Shown: positions 18,238 to 26,594, counted from the first letter of the stretch. The stretch is 64,000 nucleotides of DNA from Methyloversatilis universalis EHg5 (GCF_000378945.1 NZ_KB900539.1:1870813-1934812), one strand, 5' to 3'. Translations and numbers: made by a program. Notes: generated by a model not told the origin, from the sequence alone.

Positions 18238-18732
18238 ATGACTGCAGCAATCCAGGGCGCAACGGCGTCCGCAACCCGCCCGGCGGTGCTCGACGCGCCG
18301 CCGCTGTCCATCGCCCGTGAGCGGGCCGAACACGACGCGCTGCTCTACGCCGGTGGCGTCACGCCGGAACAGGCCTGGGCGCTGGTGAGCGCCGGCGACG
18401 CGGTGCTGGTCGATGTGCGCACCGCGGAAGAACGCAAGTTCGTCGGCCATGTGCCGGGCAGCGTGCACGTGGCCTGGGCCACCGGCACCTCGATGACCCG
18501 CAACCCGCGCTTCGTGAAGGAACTGGAAACCCGCGTCGGCAAGGACGTGGTCATCCTGCTGCTGTGCCGCAGCGGCAAGCGTTCCGCGGCCGCGGCCGAA
18601 GCGGCGGCCAAGGCCGGATTCCGCCATGTGTTCAATGTGCTCGAAGGTTTCGAGGGCGAACTGAATGCCGACGGCCAGCGCCGCAACAGTGGCGGCTGGG
18701 TAGTGCGCAGCCTGCCCTGGCAGCAGGACTGA
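18238..18732 (+). CDS. Rhodanese-like sulfurtransferase
   Basis: Single-domain rhodanese of 164 residues carrying sulfane sulfur as a Cys persulfide. The active loop is LLLCRSGKRSA with Cys110; upstream motifs AVLVDVRTAEERKFVGHVPGSVHV are typical. The ATG at 18238 is chosen because AGGAGG ends seven bases before it; the nearby ATG at 18232 is too close. It opens the encapsulin operon. Rhodaneses are recurrent neighbours of family 2A encapsulins, where they may pass sulfur to or from the desulfurase. Confidence 0.92.
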   Translation: MTAAIQGATASATRPAVLDAPPLSIARERAEHDALLYAGGVTPEQAWALVSAGDAVLVDVRTAEERKFVGHVPGSVHVAWATGTSMTRNPRFVKELETRVGKDVVILLLCRSGKRSAAAAEAAAKAGFRHVFNVLEGFEGELNADGQRRNSGGWVVRSLPWQQD

Positions 18733-18790
18733 AGGTCTCGCGGCGGCCGCCGGGCGGCTGCCTTCAATCACCCGGCAACGGAGATCCCGC

Positions 18791-19759
18791 ATGACGCTCA
18801 AGAAAGGCGGCCTCACAAGGGCGGTCGAATCCGAAGGTTCCTGGCAGCTCGATCGCATCGTGACCGAGCTGCGCGACATCCGTGCGCGCTGGCGTGGCGC
18901 GCAGCAGCGCCAGACCGAATGCGGCGCGCGCGAATTCCCATCGCGCGACGCGCTGCGCGACATTGCCGAGGCGCTGTGCGCCGCGCTGTTCCCGATGCGG
19001 CTGGGTCCGTCCGACCTGCATCAGGAGAGCGAGGATTTTTTCATCGGCTACACGCTGGACGCCGCGCTCAACGGCCTGCTGCATCAGGTCAGGCTGGAAC
19101 TGCGCTACGACGCCCGCCGCGCGAATACGCCGCAGACCGAGGTCGATGCGCTGGCGCGCACCATCGTCGCCGAATTCGCGCTGGCGCTGCCGGCACTGCG
19201 CGCGCTGCTCGATACCGACGTGCTGGCCGCCTACCAGGGCGACCCGGCCGCGCGCAGCGTGGACGAAGTGCTGCTGTGCTACCCGGGCGTGATCGCGGTC
19301 ATCCATCACCGCATTGCGCACCGGCTGTATGCGCTGGGCGCGCCGCTGGTGGCCCGCATCATCGCCGAAGCCGCGCATTCGGACACCGGCATCGACATCC
19401 ATCCGGGCGCGCAGATCGGCGCCGGCTTCTTCATCGACCACGGCACCGGTGTGGTGATCGGCGAAACCGCGGTGATCGGCGAACGGGTGCGGCTGTACCA
19501 GGCGGTCACGCTCGGCGCCAAGCGCTTTCCGGCCGACGAGGAAGGCACGCTGCAGAAGGGTTTGCCGCGGCACCCGCTGGTCGAGGACGACGTGGTCATC
19601 TACGCCGGCGCCACCATTCTGGGCCGGGTCACGATAGGGCGCGGTTCGACCATAGGCGGCAATGTGTGGCTCACCCGCAGCGTACCGGCCGGCAGCCATA
19701 TCACCCAGGCCAGTTCCCAGCACACCAGCGTGCTGCCTGCCGAGCTGGCGGCGTCATGA
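18791..19759 (+). CDS. Serine O-acetyltransferase (EpsC/SrpH type)
   Basis: Cytoplasmic enzyme of 322 residues that makes O-acetylserine from serine and acetyl-CoA for cysteine synthesis. The N-terminal helical part (to about 190) is longer than in E. coli CysE. The C-terminal left-handed beta helix contains HSDTGIDIHPGAQIGAGFFIDHGTGVVIGETAVIG and GATILGRVTIGRGSTIGGNVW. This longer class includes SrpH, encoded beside the SrpI encapsulin in cyanobacteria. The stop overlaps the next start as ATGA. Confidence 0.93.
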   Translation: MTLKKGGLTRAVESEGSWQLDRIVTELRDIRARWRGAQQRQTECGAREFPSRDALRDIAEALCAALFPMRLGPSDLHQESEDFFIGYTLDAALNGLLHQVRLELRYDARRANTPQTEVDALARTIVAEFALALPALRALLDTDVLAAYQGDPAARSVDEVLLCYPGVIAVIHHRIAHRLYALGAPLVARIIAEAAHSDTGIDIHPGAQIGAGFFIDHGTGVVIGETAVIGERVRLYQAVTLGAKRFPADEEGTLQKGLPRHPLVEDDVVIYAGATILGRVTIGRGSTIGGNVWLTRSVPAGSHITQASSQHTSVLPAELAAS

Positions 19760-20076
19760 GCCCGCGTCCGGTCGTACTGCCGCCGGCGGTGGCGGACGCG
19801 CTCACCCGCCGCTTCGGCCGCGCGGTGCGCGAGGTGCGCGAAGCCCGCGGCTGGTCACAGGAAGCGCTGGCCGAGCGCGCAGAGCTGAACCGCTCCTATC
19901 TCGGTGAAGTGGAACGTGGCGGTGCCATGCCCTCGCTGGCCACCGTGGCCAAGCTCGCTTTTGCGCTCGATCTGCCCACCTCTCATCTGCTGGCCCGCTG
20001 CGAAGCGGGCAGTGCGCTGCTGGCCGAACCCGGCCGCGCTGCCGGCTGGCCGGCGGCGGAGCAGGCGTCCGCATGA
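19756..20076 (+). CDS. XRE-family helix-turn-helix regulator
   Basis: DNA-binding protein of 106 residues with one Cro/CI-type helix-turn-helix (VREVREARGWSQEALAERAELNRSYLGEVERGG, then PSLATVAKLAFALD). It starts inside the acetyltransferase stop (ATGA), so it is made with the operon and could be an autoregulator. Its C-terminal 30 residues are low-complexity and no ligand domain is visible. Confidence 0.88.
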   Translation: MSPRPVVLPPAVADALTRRFGRAVREVREARGWSQEALAERAELNRSYLGEVERGGAMPSLATVAKLAFALDLPTSHLLARCEAGSALLAEPGRAAGWPAAEQASA

Positions 20077-20120
20077 AGCACGCGCAGCCGGCATTGATGG
20101 CTATAGCCGGTTGATCGGCG

Positions 20121-20146
20121 CTTAGAAGAAACAGATATTTGCTTAG
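20121..20146. promoter_or_regulatory. Candidate CysB-like element upstream of the encapsulin gene
   Basis: CTTAG-AAGAAA-N10-CTTAG. It contains the AAGAAA and CTTAG elements of the sulfate-transport sites with ten rather than seven intervening bases. It lies 45-70 bp upstream of the shell gene and suggests an internal promoter. Confidence 0.4.
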
Positions 20147-20190
20147 CAATTTTTCGCATAACCAGAATCCATCCCCTCAAGGAGCCTCAC

Positions 20191-21120
20191 ATGGCCGATA
20201 CCCCCGAACAGCTGGCACTTGGCGACAACGCCGCCCGCCAGCTTGCCAATGCCACCAAGACCGTCCCGCAGCTGTCCACCATCACGCCGCGCTGGCTGGT
20301 GCACCTGCTGCAGTGGCTGCCGGTCGAGGCCGGCATCTACCGCGTGAACCGGGTGAAGAACCCGCAGGACGTGCGGGTTGCGTGCTCGCAGCGTGACGAA
20401 GCCGAACTGCCGCAGATTTTCGTCGACTACGACGAACAGCCGCGCGAGTACTTCCTGAACGCGGTCACCACGGTGCTCGACGTGCACACCCGCGTGTCCG
20501 ACCTCTACAGCAGCCCGCACGACCAGATCAAGGAGCAGCTGCGCCTGACCATCGAAACGATCAAGGAGCGGCAGGAAAGCGAACTGATCAACAACCCGGA
20601 ATACGGCCTGCTGGCCAATGTGCACGACGACCAGCGCATCTCCACGCTGACCGGCGCGCCGACCCCGGACGACATGGACGACCTGATCGGCAAGGTGTGG
20701 AAGGAGCCCGGCTTCTTCCTGACCCACCCGCTGGCGATCGCCGCTTTCGGCCGCGAATGCACCCGCCGCGGCGTGCCGCCGCCCACCGTGAGCCTGTTCG
20801 GTTCGCAGTTCCTGACCTGGCGCGGCCTGCCGCTGATCCCGTCGGACAAGGTGCCGGTCGAGGACGGCAAGACCAAGATCATCCTGCTGCGCACCGGCGA
20901 AAAGCGTCAGGGCGTGGTCGGCCTGTTCCAGCCGGGCATTGCCGGCGAACAGAGCCCGGGCCTGTCGGTGCGCTTCATGGGCATCAACCGCAACGCGATC
21001 GCGTCCTACCTGATTTCGCTGTATTGCTCCCTGGCCGTGCTGACCGAAGACGCGCTGGCTGTGCTCGATGACGTGGAGATCGGCAAGTACCATGAGTATC
21101 CCGACACCTACAAGCAGTAA
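20191..21120 (+). CDS. srpI: Family 2A encapsulin shell protein (SrpI-like)
   Basis: Shell protomer of 309 residues with the HK97-type phage-capsid fold expected for family 2 encapsulins. Recognisable stretches are QLSTITPRWLVHLLQWLPVEAGIYRVNRVK, EYFLNAVTTVLDVHTRVSDLYSSPHDQIKEQLRL, PTPDDMDDLIGKVWKEPGFFLTHP and RFMGINRNAIASYLISLYCSLAVL, as in SrpI. There is no inserted cyclic-nucleotide-binding domain, which separates it from family 2B. The following gene is a cysteine desulfurase with a long disordered N-terminus, the described cargo class of family 2A. AAGGAG precedes the ATG at 20191. The shell would self-assemble in the cytoplasm around the cargo. Confidence 0.95.
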   Translation: MADTPEQLALGDNAARQLANATKTVPQLSTITPRWLVHLLQWLPVEAGIYRVNRVKNPQDVRVACSQRDEAELPQIFVDYDEQPREYFLNAVTTVLDVHTRVSDLYSSPHDQIKEQLRLTIETIKERQESELINNPEYGLLANVHDDQRISTLTGAPTPDDMDDLIGKVWKEPGFFLTHPLAIAAFGRECTRRGVPPPTVSLFGSQFLTWRGLPLIPSDKVPVEDGKTKIILLRTGEKRQGVVGLFQPGIAGEQSPGLSVRFMGINRNAIASYLISLYCSLAVLTEDALAVLDDVEIGKYHEYPDTYKQ

Positions 21121-23053
21121 CGTGAGCGGCCTGAGCTCACCGCTGCCGCCCGGGGCGCCGGACGAATCGCTGCTGTCGCGGCTGGCCAGCGAACTGTTCG
21201 CTGCGCTGCCCGGCCAGACGCCGCCGTCGTTCGACGCGCCGCTGAGCGCGGCACCCACGCCGTCGCCGCAGGCGCCCGCGCTGCCGCTGCCGGCCGATGC
21301 GCCGTCCAGCCCGGCTTTCGCCGCTGCACCGGTGGCGCCGCAGCACGCGCTGTCGCTCGGCGCCTCGTCGCCGGCGCTGGTGCCGCATTCGAGCGCGGGC
21401 AACGGACTGCCGGATGCGGCGGTCGACGCGGTACCGGTCGGCGCACCGCGTGCCGGCGGCGTGCACGGCGTGCCCGAAGCCTATGCGGCGGCGCTGCCGG
21501 CGGTGGAGCACGCTTCGCCGCAGGCGGGGGGCGCCTCGGCACCGTCCTCGCCCTATTACTTTCTGGGCGAGGCGAGTGCGCTGCAGTCGGCGCCCGGCGG
21601 TGCATCGCAGGGCGCGGTCAGCGTGCCGGACGACGATCGCGTGACCGCGCAGTCTTTCGGTCTGCCCGGTGGCGACGCCCTGCGTGCGCTGCTGGCTGCA
21701 CCGTCGCGTGAGCCTGCGCTGCCGGTCACGGCGGCGCCGGCGGCGTCGGACTATTACTTCGTGCAGCCGCAGGCAGCGCCCACCGTCGGCCACGCCGGCC
21801 GGGTGCCCAACGCCGATGCCGGCCGTCATCCGCCGTTCGACGTCAACGCGGTGCGGCGTGATTTCCCCATCCTCGCCGAACGCGTGAATGGCAAGCCGCT
21901 GGTGTGGTTCGACAATGCGGCGACCACGCAGAAGCCGCAGGCGGTGATCGACCGGCTGGCCTACTTCTACGCGCACGAAAATTCCAACATCCACCGCGCG
22001 GCGCACGAACTGGCCGCCCGCGCGACCGATGCCTACGAGGCGGCGCGGCAGAAGGTGGCGCGCTTCATCGGCGCCGGTTCGGTCGAGGAAATCATTTTCG
22101 TGCGCGGCGCCACCGAAGCCATCAATCTGGTGGCCAAGAGCTGGGGTGCGAAGCACATAGGCGCCGGCGACGAAATCATCGTGTCCAATCTGGAACACCA
22201 CGCCAACATCGTGCCCTGGCAGCAGCTGGCGGCCGAGAAGGGCGCGAAGATCCGCGTGATTCCGGTCGACGACAGCGGGCAGGTGCTGCTGGAGGAGTAC
22301 AGGCGCCTGCTCAACGAGAAGACGAAGCTGGTGGCGGTCACCCAGGTGTCGAACGCGCTGGGCACCGTGGTGCCGGTGCAGGAGATCGTCGATCTGGCGC
22401 ATCGCGCCGGCGCGAAAACGCTGGTTGATGGCGCGCAGTCGGTGTCGCACATGCGGGTGAATGTGCGTGCGCTCGATACTGATTTCTTCGTGTTCTCGGG
22501 CCACAAGATCTTCGGCCCGACCGGCATCGGTGTGGTGTTCGGCAAGCGCGACGTGCTGGAGGACATGCCGCCCTGGCAGGGCGGCGGCAACATGATCCAG
22601 GACGTTACCTTCGAGCGCACGGTGTTCCATCCGCCGCCGGCGCGTTTCGAAGCCGGAACCGGCAACATCGCCGACGCGGTGGGGCTGGGCGCGGCGCTGG
22701 ATTACGTCGACCGCGTGGGCATCGAGAACATCGCGCGTTACGAGCATGACCTGCTGGTCTATGCCACGCACGCGATCCGCGACATTCCGGGCGTGCGGCT
22801 GATCGGCACCGCGGCCGACAAGGCCAGCGTGCTGTCCTTCGTGCTGAAGGGCTACTCGACGGATGAAGTCGGCCGTGCGCTGAACCAGGAAGGCATCGCG
22901 GTGCGCACCGGCCACCATTGCGCGCAGCCCATCCTGCGCCGCTTCGGCGTCGAAACCACGGTGCGTCCGTCGCTGGCCTTCTACAACACCTGCGAAGAGG
23001 TTGATCGCTTCGCCACCGTCATCCGGCGGCTGGCGGGGCAGCGCAAGGTGTAG
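21092..23053 (+). CDS. Cysteine desulfurase, SufS-type encapsulin cargo with long N-terminal extension
   Basis: PLP enzyme of 653 residues that removes sulfur from cysteine as enzyme persulfide. Residues 250-650 are a full type II (SufS/CsdA) desulfurase: FDNAATTQKPQ, SNIHRAAHELAARATDAYE, EHHANIVPW, SGHKIFGPTGIG with PLP Lys472 and RTGHHCAQP with catalytic Cys610. Residues 1-245 are Ala/Pro/Ser-rich and probably disordered, with a short amphipathic helix (LLSRLASELFAAL) and two similar motifs, SPYYFLG (Tyr155-Tyr156-Phe157) and SDYYFVQ (Tyr221-Tyr222-Phe223). Family 2A cargo is loaded through such an extension. The gene overlaps the shell gene by 29 bases; the start at 21092 is likely but later starts are possible. 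Confidence 0.93.
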   Translation: MSIPTPTSSNVSGLSSPLPPGAPDESLLSRLASELFAALPGQTPPSFDAPLSAAPTPSPQAPALPLPADAPSSPAFAAAPVAPQHALSLGASSPALVPHSSAGNGLPDAAVDAVPVGAPRAGGVHGVPEAYAAALPAVEHASPQAGGASAPSSPYYFLGEASALQSAPGGASQGAVSVPDDDRVTAQSFGLPGGDALRALLAAPSREPALPVTAAPAASDYYFVQPQAAPTVGHAGRVPNADAGRHPPFDVNAVRRDFPILAERVNGKPLVWFDNAATTQKPQAVIDRLAYFYAHENSNIHRAAHELAARATDAYEAARQKVARFIGAGSVEEIIFVRGATEAINLVAKSWGAKHIGAGDEIIVSNLEHHANIVPWQQLAAEKGAKIRVIPVDDSGQVLLEEYRRLLNEKTKLVAVTQVSNALGTVVPVQEIVDLAHRAGAKTLVDGAQSVSHMRVNVRALDTDFFVFSGHKIFGPTGIGVVFGKRDVLEDMPPWQGGGNMIQDVTFERTVFHPPPARFEAGTGNIADAVGLGAALDYVDRVGIENIARYEHDLLVYATHAIRDIPGVRLIGTAADKASVLSFVLKGYSTDEVGRALNQEGIAVRTGHHCAQPILRRFGVETTVRPSLAFYNTCEEVDRFATVIRRLAGQRKV

Positions 23054-23083
23054 GTTCGGCTTGCAGGCGGTAATGCAGCAAGG

Positions 23084-23121
23084 AAAACGGCGAGGCGCAG
23101 ACATGCGCTTCGCCGTTTTTT
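23084..23121. terminator. Intrinsic terminator after the encapsulin operon
   Basis: Stem ACGGCGAGGCGC/GCGCTTCGCCGT with one G-T pair and a six-base loop, followed by TTTTTT on the plus strand and by TTTT on the minus strand. It can serve both the desulfurase and the convergent nitroreductase. Confidence 0.85.
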
Positions 23122-23140
23122 CTGCAGGGCCGGCCCGCGT

Positions 23141-23737
23141 TCAGTCGAACGCGAAGCGCCCTTCAGCCACCAGTTCGGCCAGCGGTTTGCGGGCATTGGG
23201 TTTTTCCCGTGCCTGCAGTTCCGGCGACAGCGTGGTCGCGTCGGTCTGGCGGCCGATGGCGATCACGATGTCCACCGAGTAGCCGTCGGGGATGCCCAGC
23301 ACGCCCGGTGCGGCGGTGCGGTTGAAGCCGCCGATGGCGTGCGTACGCCAGCCGGACAGTTCGGCCTGGAAGGCGAGGCTGGCCCAGGCGGCACCGGCGT
23401 CGAGCGCGTGGGTGCGCAGCGGGCTGGTTTCGCTTTCGCCCGGCCGCTGGTGATGGGTGCGGCTCACCAGTACCACCAGTGCGGACGCGTTTTCCGCCCA
23501 CACCTGATTGCCCGGGTTCAGCAGCGACAGCAGATAGGTCCAGCGGCCTTCGTTCCTCCGGGCATAGATGAAGCGCCAGGGCTGGCTGTTGTTGGCCGAA
23601 GGTGCCCAGCGCGCCGCCTCGAACAGCCGGAACAGTTCGTTTTCGGGAATGGTTTCGCCAGTGAAGGCGCGCGGCGACCAGCGGTTGATGAACAGCGGGT
23701 CGATGTCGTGATCGGCGATGCGTGCGGTGTCGGTCAT
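23141..23737 (-). CDS. Nitroreductase-family flavoprotein
   Basis: FMN-dependent oxidoreductase of 198 residues. Typical motifs are INRWSPRAF, ARWAPSANNSQPWRFIYA, DAGAAWASLAFQAELSGWRTHAIGGF and VDIVIAIG. It could reduce a nitro compound, quinone or C=C bond; the physiological substrate is unknown. It is the last gene in the minus-strand organosulfur group starting at 26423, but a terminator lies between it and the aldolase-like gene, so it may have its own promoter. Confidence 0.87.
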   Translation of the reverse strand: MTDTARIADHDIDPLFINRWSPRAFTGETIPENELFRLFEAARWAPSANNSQPWRFIYARRNEGRWTYLLSLLNPGNQVWAENASALVVLVSRTHHQRPGESETSPLRTHALDAGAAWASLAFQAELSGWRTHAIGGFNRTAAPGVLGIPDGYSVDIVIAIGRQTDATTLSPELQAREKPNARKPLAELVAEGRFAFD

Positions 23738-23783
23738 GGCGGTTCGGGTGGCGTGAGGTGGATAAAGGGACGCGCGCAGGAAG

Positions 23784-23809
23784 AAAAAAGCCGGGCCCTG
23801 CGGCCCGGC
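23784..23809 (-). terminator. Intrinsic terminator
   Basis: On the minus strand GCCGGGCC-GCAG-GGCCCGGC followed by TTTTTT, 60 bp after the class II aldolase-like gene. The hairpin is near-perfect. Confidence 0.88.
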
Positions 23810-23868
23810 GAACCTGATGCGATACGGAGCGCGAACGCCCGCAATGCGCACGAGGAGGAGTAAGCGGT

Positions 23869-24552
23869 TCAGCCCTTGTAGGCGAGGGCCTTGTCCAGCA
23901 GGCCGGTGCGTGACCACTGCAGTTCGATCGCGCCCGGCGTGTAGGGCTGGGCGCCGCCGATCTGTGCGGCGATGGCCTGGAAGCGTGCCGCTTCCTCGAT
24001 CAGCAGAATGAGCTGGGCGGTCTTCACGATGCCGCGGCCCCAGAAGTTGGCGCCGCCATTCGACTCCAGCAGCGCCGGCGGCGGCGCCAGTTCCGGCTGC
24101 GTGTCCAGCCGCTCGCGCACCACTTCGAGCACGCTGCGGGTGCGCTCCAGATGATTCGGGATTTCCCGCGCCAGCAGATGGCGCTGGGCCGCGACGTAGA
24201 GGATGGGGAAGGGCTTGTGCGCCAGCGACCATGCGGCCAGATACGGCGTGTGCGCGTGGATGACGGTGTCGGCATCCAGCCGGGTCTCATTCAGCACCGA
24301 TTCCGGGTGATCGGAGAAGGCGGACACCGAGATCCGCGGCGAGCGGTCGGTTTCCCAGGGCGACGGAAAGCGTATCGTCAGCAGCCGGTCGTGACCCGGA
24401 ATGCGGTGGCTCACATGAAAGGTGAGACTGGCTGACAGCGTGCCGGTGTCGCGCAGGAAGTTGAAGGCGTGCTGGGCGTCGCGCCGGGCTTCGTCGACGA
24501 AGGACACGAGGTCGATGTCCTGCCGGCTGGCCGCCCTGTCGGGTGCGTTCAT
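23869..24552 (-). CDS. Class II aldolase/adducin-family protein (copy 1)
   Basis: Protein of 227 residues related to metal-dependent class II aldolases. The zinc-binding His pair is visible in TVIHAHTPYLAAW and a later metal His is in AAQRHLLAREIP; GGANFWGRGIVKTAQLILLIEEAARFQ resembles the C-terminal helix region. A related copy with the same layout is at 34824-35555, and each copy sits with a DszB-like gene. The reaction is not known; a carbon-chain cleavage of the desulfonated product is possible. No convincing ribosome site was seen at 24552. Confidence 0.85.
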   Translation of the reverse strand: MNAPDRAASRQDIDLVSFVDEARRDAQHAFNFLRDTGTLSASLTFHVSHRIPGHDRLLTIRFPSPWETDRSPRISVSAFSDHPESVLNETRLDADTVIHAHTPYLAAWSLAHKPFPILYVAAQRHLLAREIPNHLERTRSVLEVVRERLDTQPELAPPPALLESNGGANFWGRGIVKTAQLILLIEEAARFQAIAAQIGGAQPYTPGAIELQWSRTGLLDKALAYKG

Positions 24553-24709
24553 GTCGGGATTCCGTTCGGAGGCGTTTTAGGGAGCGTGCTGCCGCGAGCG
24601 CTGACCGCCGCGGCATCGTCCCTGCGCCGCGGCAGGGGCGTGCGGGCGGGGGCCGGGCGGCCGGCCGAGCACCACTGCGTGTCGCGGTCGGCGCGCTTGT
24701 GCATCGCGC

Positions 24710-25327
24710 TCAGGCGGCCACGCTGGCGCGTGCGGCAGGGGTGGTGGCAGTGGCCGCGGAGGCCGCAGAGGCCGCAGAGGCCGATTCCGCGCCGAGCTGA
24801 CGCAGCGCCCGCGCCGCTTCAAGCGCGGCGTCGACCACGCGTGAGGCCAGCGCCTCGCTGCTCACCGTGTAGTCCTTCAGGTCGGCTTCCGCGCCATAGA
24901 CGCCGGTTGGCAGCGTCTGTGCGCGGAAGAAGCCGAACAGCGGGCGCAGCTGATGCTCGATCACCAGTGCGTGCTTGTCGCCGCCGCCGGTAGCGACCAG
25001 CAGCACCGGCTTGCCGGTCAGCGCTTCCGGCGCCACCAGATCGAACACATGCTTGAACAGGCCCGGGTAGCTGCCCTTGTAGACCGGCGAGGCCACCAGC
25101 AGCAGATCGGCGCCTTCGATGCTGCGCAGCGCCTCTTCAAGCGGGGCGGGCAGCGCGTTGCGGAACAGGTGGGCACCGAGCGCGGTACCGATGTCGGCCA
25201 GATCGACGATGTCGCTGTCGATCGCGACCTCGCGCTGGATTTCGGCCAGCACGGCCTCGGCCAGCGCACGGGTGCGCGACGGGCGGGTGGGGCTGCCATT
25301 GACGACGACGACTTTGAGACGGCTCAT
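24710..25327 (-). CDS. NADPH-dependent FMN reductase (SsuE/MsuE-like)
   Basis: Flavodoxin-fold reductase of 205 residues that supplies FMNH2 to two-component monooxygenases such as the SsuD-like proteins encoded nearby. Motifs are VVVVNGSPTRPSRTRALAEAV, LLVASPVYKGSYPGLFKHVFDLV and VLLVATGGGDKHALVIEHQLRPLF, diagnostic for the MsuE/SsuE family. The C-terminal 25 residues are Ala/Ser/Thr-rich, partly encoded by a 9-bp tandem repeat, and are absent from standard members. The ATG at 25327 is preceded by AAGG. Confidence 0.92.
   Translation of the reverse strand: MSRLKVVVVNGSPTRPSRTRALAEAVLAEIQREVAIDSDIVDLADIGTALGAHLFRNALPAPLEEALRSIEGADLLLVASPVYKGSYPGLFKHVFDLVAPEALTGKPVLLVATGGGDKHALVIEHQLRPLFGFFRAQTLPTGVYGAEADLKDYTVSSEALASRVVDAALEAARALRQLGAESASAASAASAATATTPAARASVAA
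24752..24778 (+). repeat. Three 9-bp tandem units in the FMN reductase gene
   Basis: Units GGCCGCGGA, GGCCGCAGA, GGCCGCAGA. In the gene they encode a Ser-Ala-Ala tail repeat and may vary in length between strains by slippage. Confidence 0.75.
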
Positions 25328-25394
25328 GCTGTAAACCTTGATTCGGGGAATGAAAGCCGGCCCGCGCGGCGGGCCGGTGCGGGGCAACCGCGCT

Positions 25395-26423
25395 TCAGGC
25401 GGCCGCGTGCTCAAGCTGGCGGCGCACTTCGGCCAGCGGCGCCGGGTCTATCCAGGCCTGGACGTCGAAGTCGGCGGTGATGAAGCCCCACTCGAGCAGG
25501 AAATCCTTGTAGCCGGTGAGTGCCTCTACCCAGGCGGGCGCGAGGTCGGTGCCCTGCTGCAGGTGGATGTCGGCACCGTAGGCGCGGCGCACCCATTCGT
25601 CGGTGGAGCCGGATTCGCGCGCGATGTAAGCGACGGTTTCCTCCGCGTGCGCCTTGGCCCATGCGCCGGTGTCGACGATGCGGCGCAGGAAGCGCACCAC
25701 CAGATCGGGGCGCGCGGCGATCAGCGCCGCATCGACCGTGATCGGGCGCGGTGCGCCGTTGTTGGCACGCTTGCGCGGGTCAGGATGGCTGCGCAGGTCG
25801 TACAGGATGTGCGCACCCCGTTCGACCGCCGCCTGCAGGCCGCGGGCGCCCTTGGTGAAAATGACGTCGACCTTGCCGGTTTCCAGCGCCTCGAACTCGG
25901 TGGCGTAACTGCCGCCGGCGGCGTTCCAGCCGGTGGTTGCGGGGCGTTCCGGCACGGTGAGGTCGATCAGCGTGACGTCTTTCACCTGCAGGCCGCCCAC
26001 TTCCAGCGCGACCGTGATGCCGCGCAGTGCGCTGGCGCGCTGGTGATCGATGCTGTTGCCATGCACCGGCACGCCGATGCGCTTGCCAACCAGATCGGCC
26101 GGGCCGCGCAGGCCGCTGTCCGGTCGCGCCAGGATGAGCTGGGCCTCGTCCACCCAGTTCAGGCCGATCACCCGGGTATCGGCACCGCGCGCACGGGCCC
26201 AGATGGCCGGCACGTTGCCGCCCTGGCGGAAGGAGGCCGGCAGCCGGTGGTCGTAATGCGATTCGCGCAGTGCCGGGTCCGCGGTGTCCTGCAGCGTGCG
26301 CAGCGTCAGCCCGTCAGCGCGGAATTCGTCATCGAACCAGCCCTGGCGTGCGGCCAGACCCAGCGGGGTCGGCACCGGGCAGCGGGTGTACCACAGGCTG
26401 TCTATCGTGTTCGTGTCGCTCAT
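25395..26423 (-). CDS. DszB/SsuA-like protein with conserved desulfinase residues (copy 1)
   Basis: Protein of 342 residues with the periplasmic-binding-protein type II fold but no signal peptide, resembling DszB, which cleaves aryl sulfinates to sulfite. WYTRCPVPTP matches the DszB active-site Cys27 region (Cys15 here). ESHYDHRLPASFRQGGNVPA places His56 and Arg66 where DszB has His60 and Arg70, with the same spacing. The later stretch ANNGAPRPITVDAAL and VVRFLRRIVDTGAWAKAH fits the family. Annotators often call such proteins ABC substrate-binding; absence of a signal peptide and presence of the triad favour a cytoplasmic desulfinase-like enzyme (inference). GAGG precedes the ATG at 26423, and a sigma-54 promoter is 70 bp upstream. 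Confidence 0.8.
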   Translation of the reverse strand: MSDTNTIDSLWYTRCPVPTPLGLAARQGWFDDEFRADGLTLRTLQDTADPALRESHYDHRLPASFRQGGNVPAIWARARGADTRVIGLNWVDEAQLILARPDSGLRGPADLVGKRIGVPVHGNSIDHQRASALRGITVALEVGGLQVKDVTLIDLTVPERPATTGWNAAGGSYATEFEALETGKVDVIFTKGARGLQAAVERGAHILYDLRSHPDPRKRANNGAPRPITVDAALIAARPDLVVRFLRRIVDTGAWAKAHAEETVAYIARESGSTDEWVRRAYGADIHLQQGTDLAPAWVEALTGYKDFLLEWGFITADFDVQAWIDPAPLAEVRRQLEHAAA

Positions 26424-26493
26424 CTTCCCGTCCTCGTCCATGTTGTCGGCGTGACCGTGTCCGCTGTTCCGGCACGGGTCTGGCTGCGGTTTC

Positions 26494-26508
26494 GCAGCTT
26501 TCGTGCCA
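26494..26508 (-). promoter_or_regulatory. Sigma-54 promoter for the desulfinase-like/FMN reductase group
   Basis: On the minus strand TGGCAC-GAAAG-CTGC, correct -24/-12 spacing with one deviation (CTGC for TTGC). It ends about 70 bp before the start at 26423. Confidence 0.72.
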
Positions 26509-26594
26509 GCGGCCGATGACGCGTGCAAGTGATTGAAATGACGGCGCTTCGTCTGGCGATGGCGGCGTGCGGTCAGCGCCCCGGGGTGCCGGCC

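Noticed and set aside
18919..20076. Long frame covering acetyltransferase and XRE genes
   Set aside because: Its first part is out of frame with the acetyltransferase; only the last 106 codons from the ATG at 19756 are the XRE gene.
20191..21120. Phage major capsid gene or prophage remnant
   Set aside because: The HK97-type protein is flanked by sulfur genes and a desulfurase cargo, with no portal, terminase or tail genes; it is an encapsulin.
21137..23104. 655-codon minus-strand frame opposite the desulfurase
   Set aside because: Arg/His-rich antisense shadow without motifs.
24752..24778. Possible CRISPR or VNTR array
   Set aside because: Only three contiguous 9-bp units inside a gene and no spacers; simple coding repeat.
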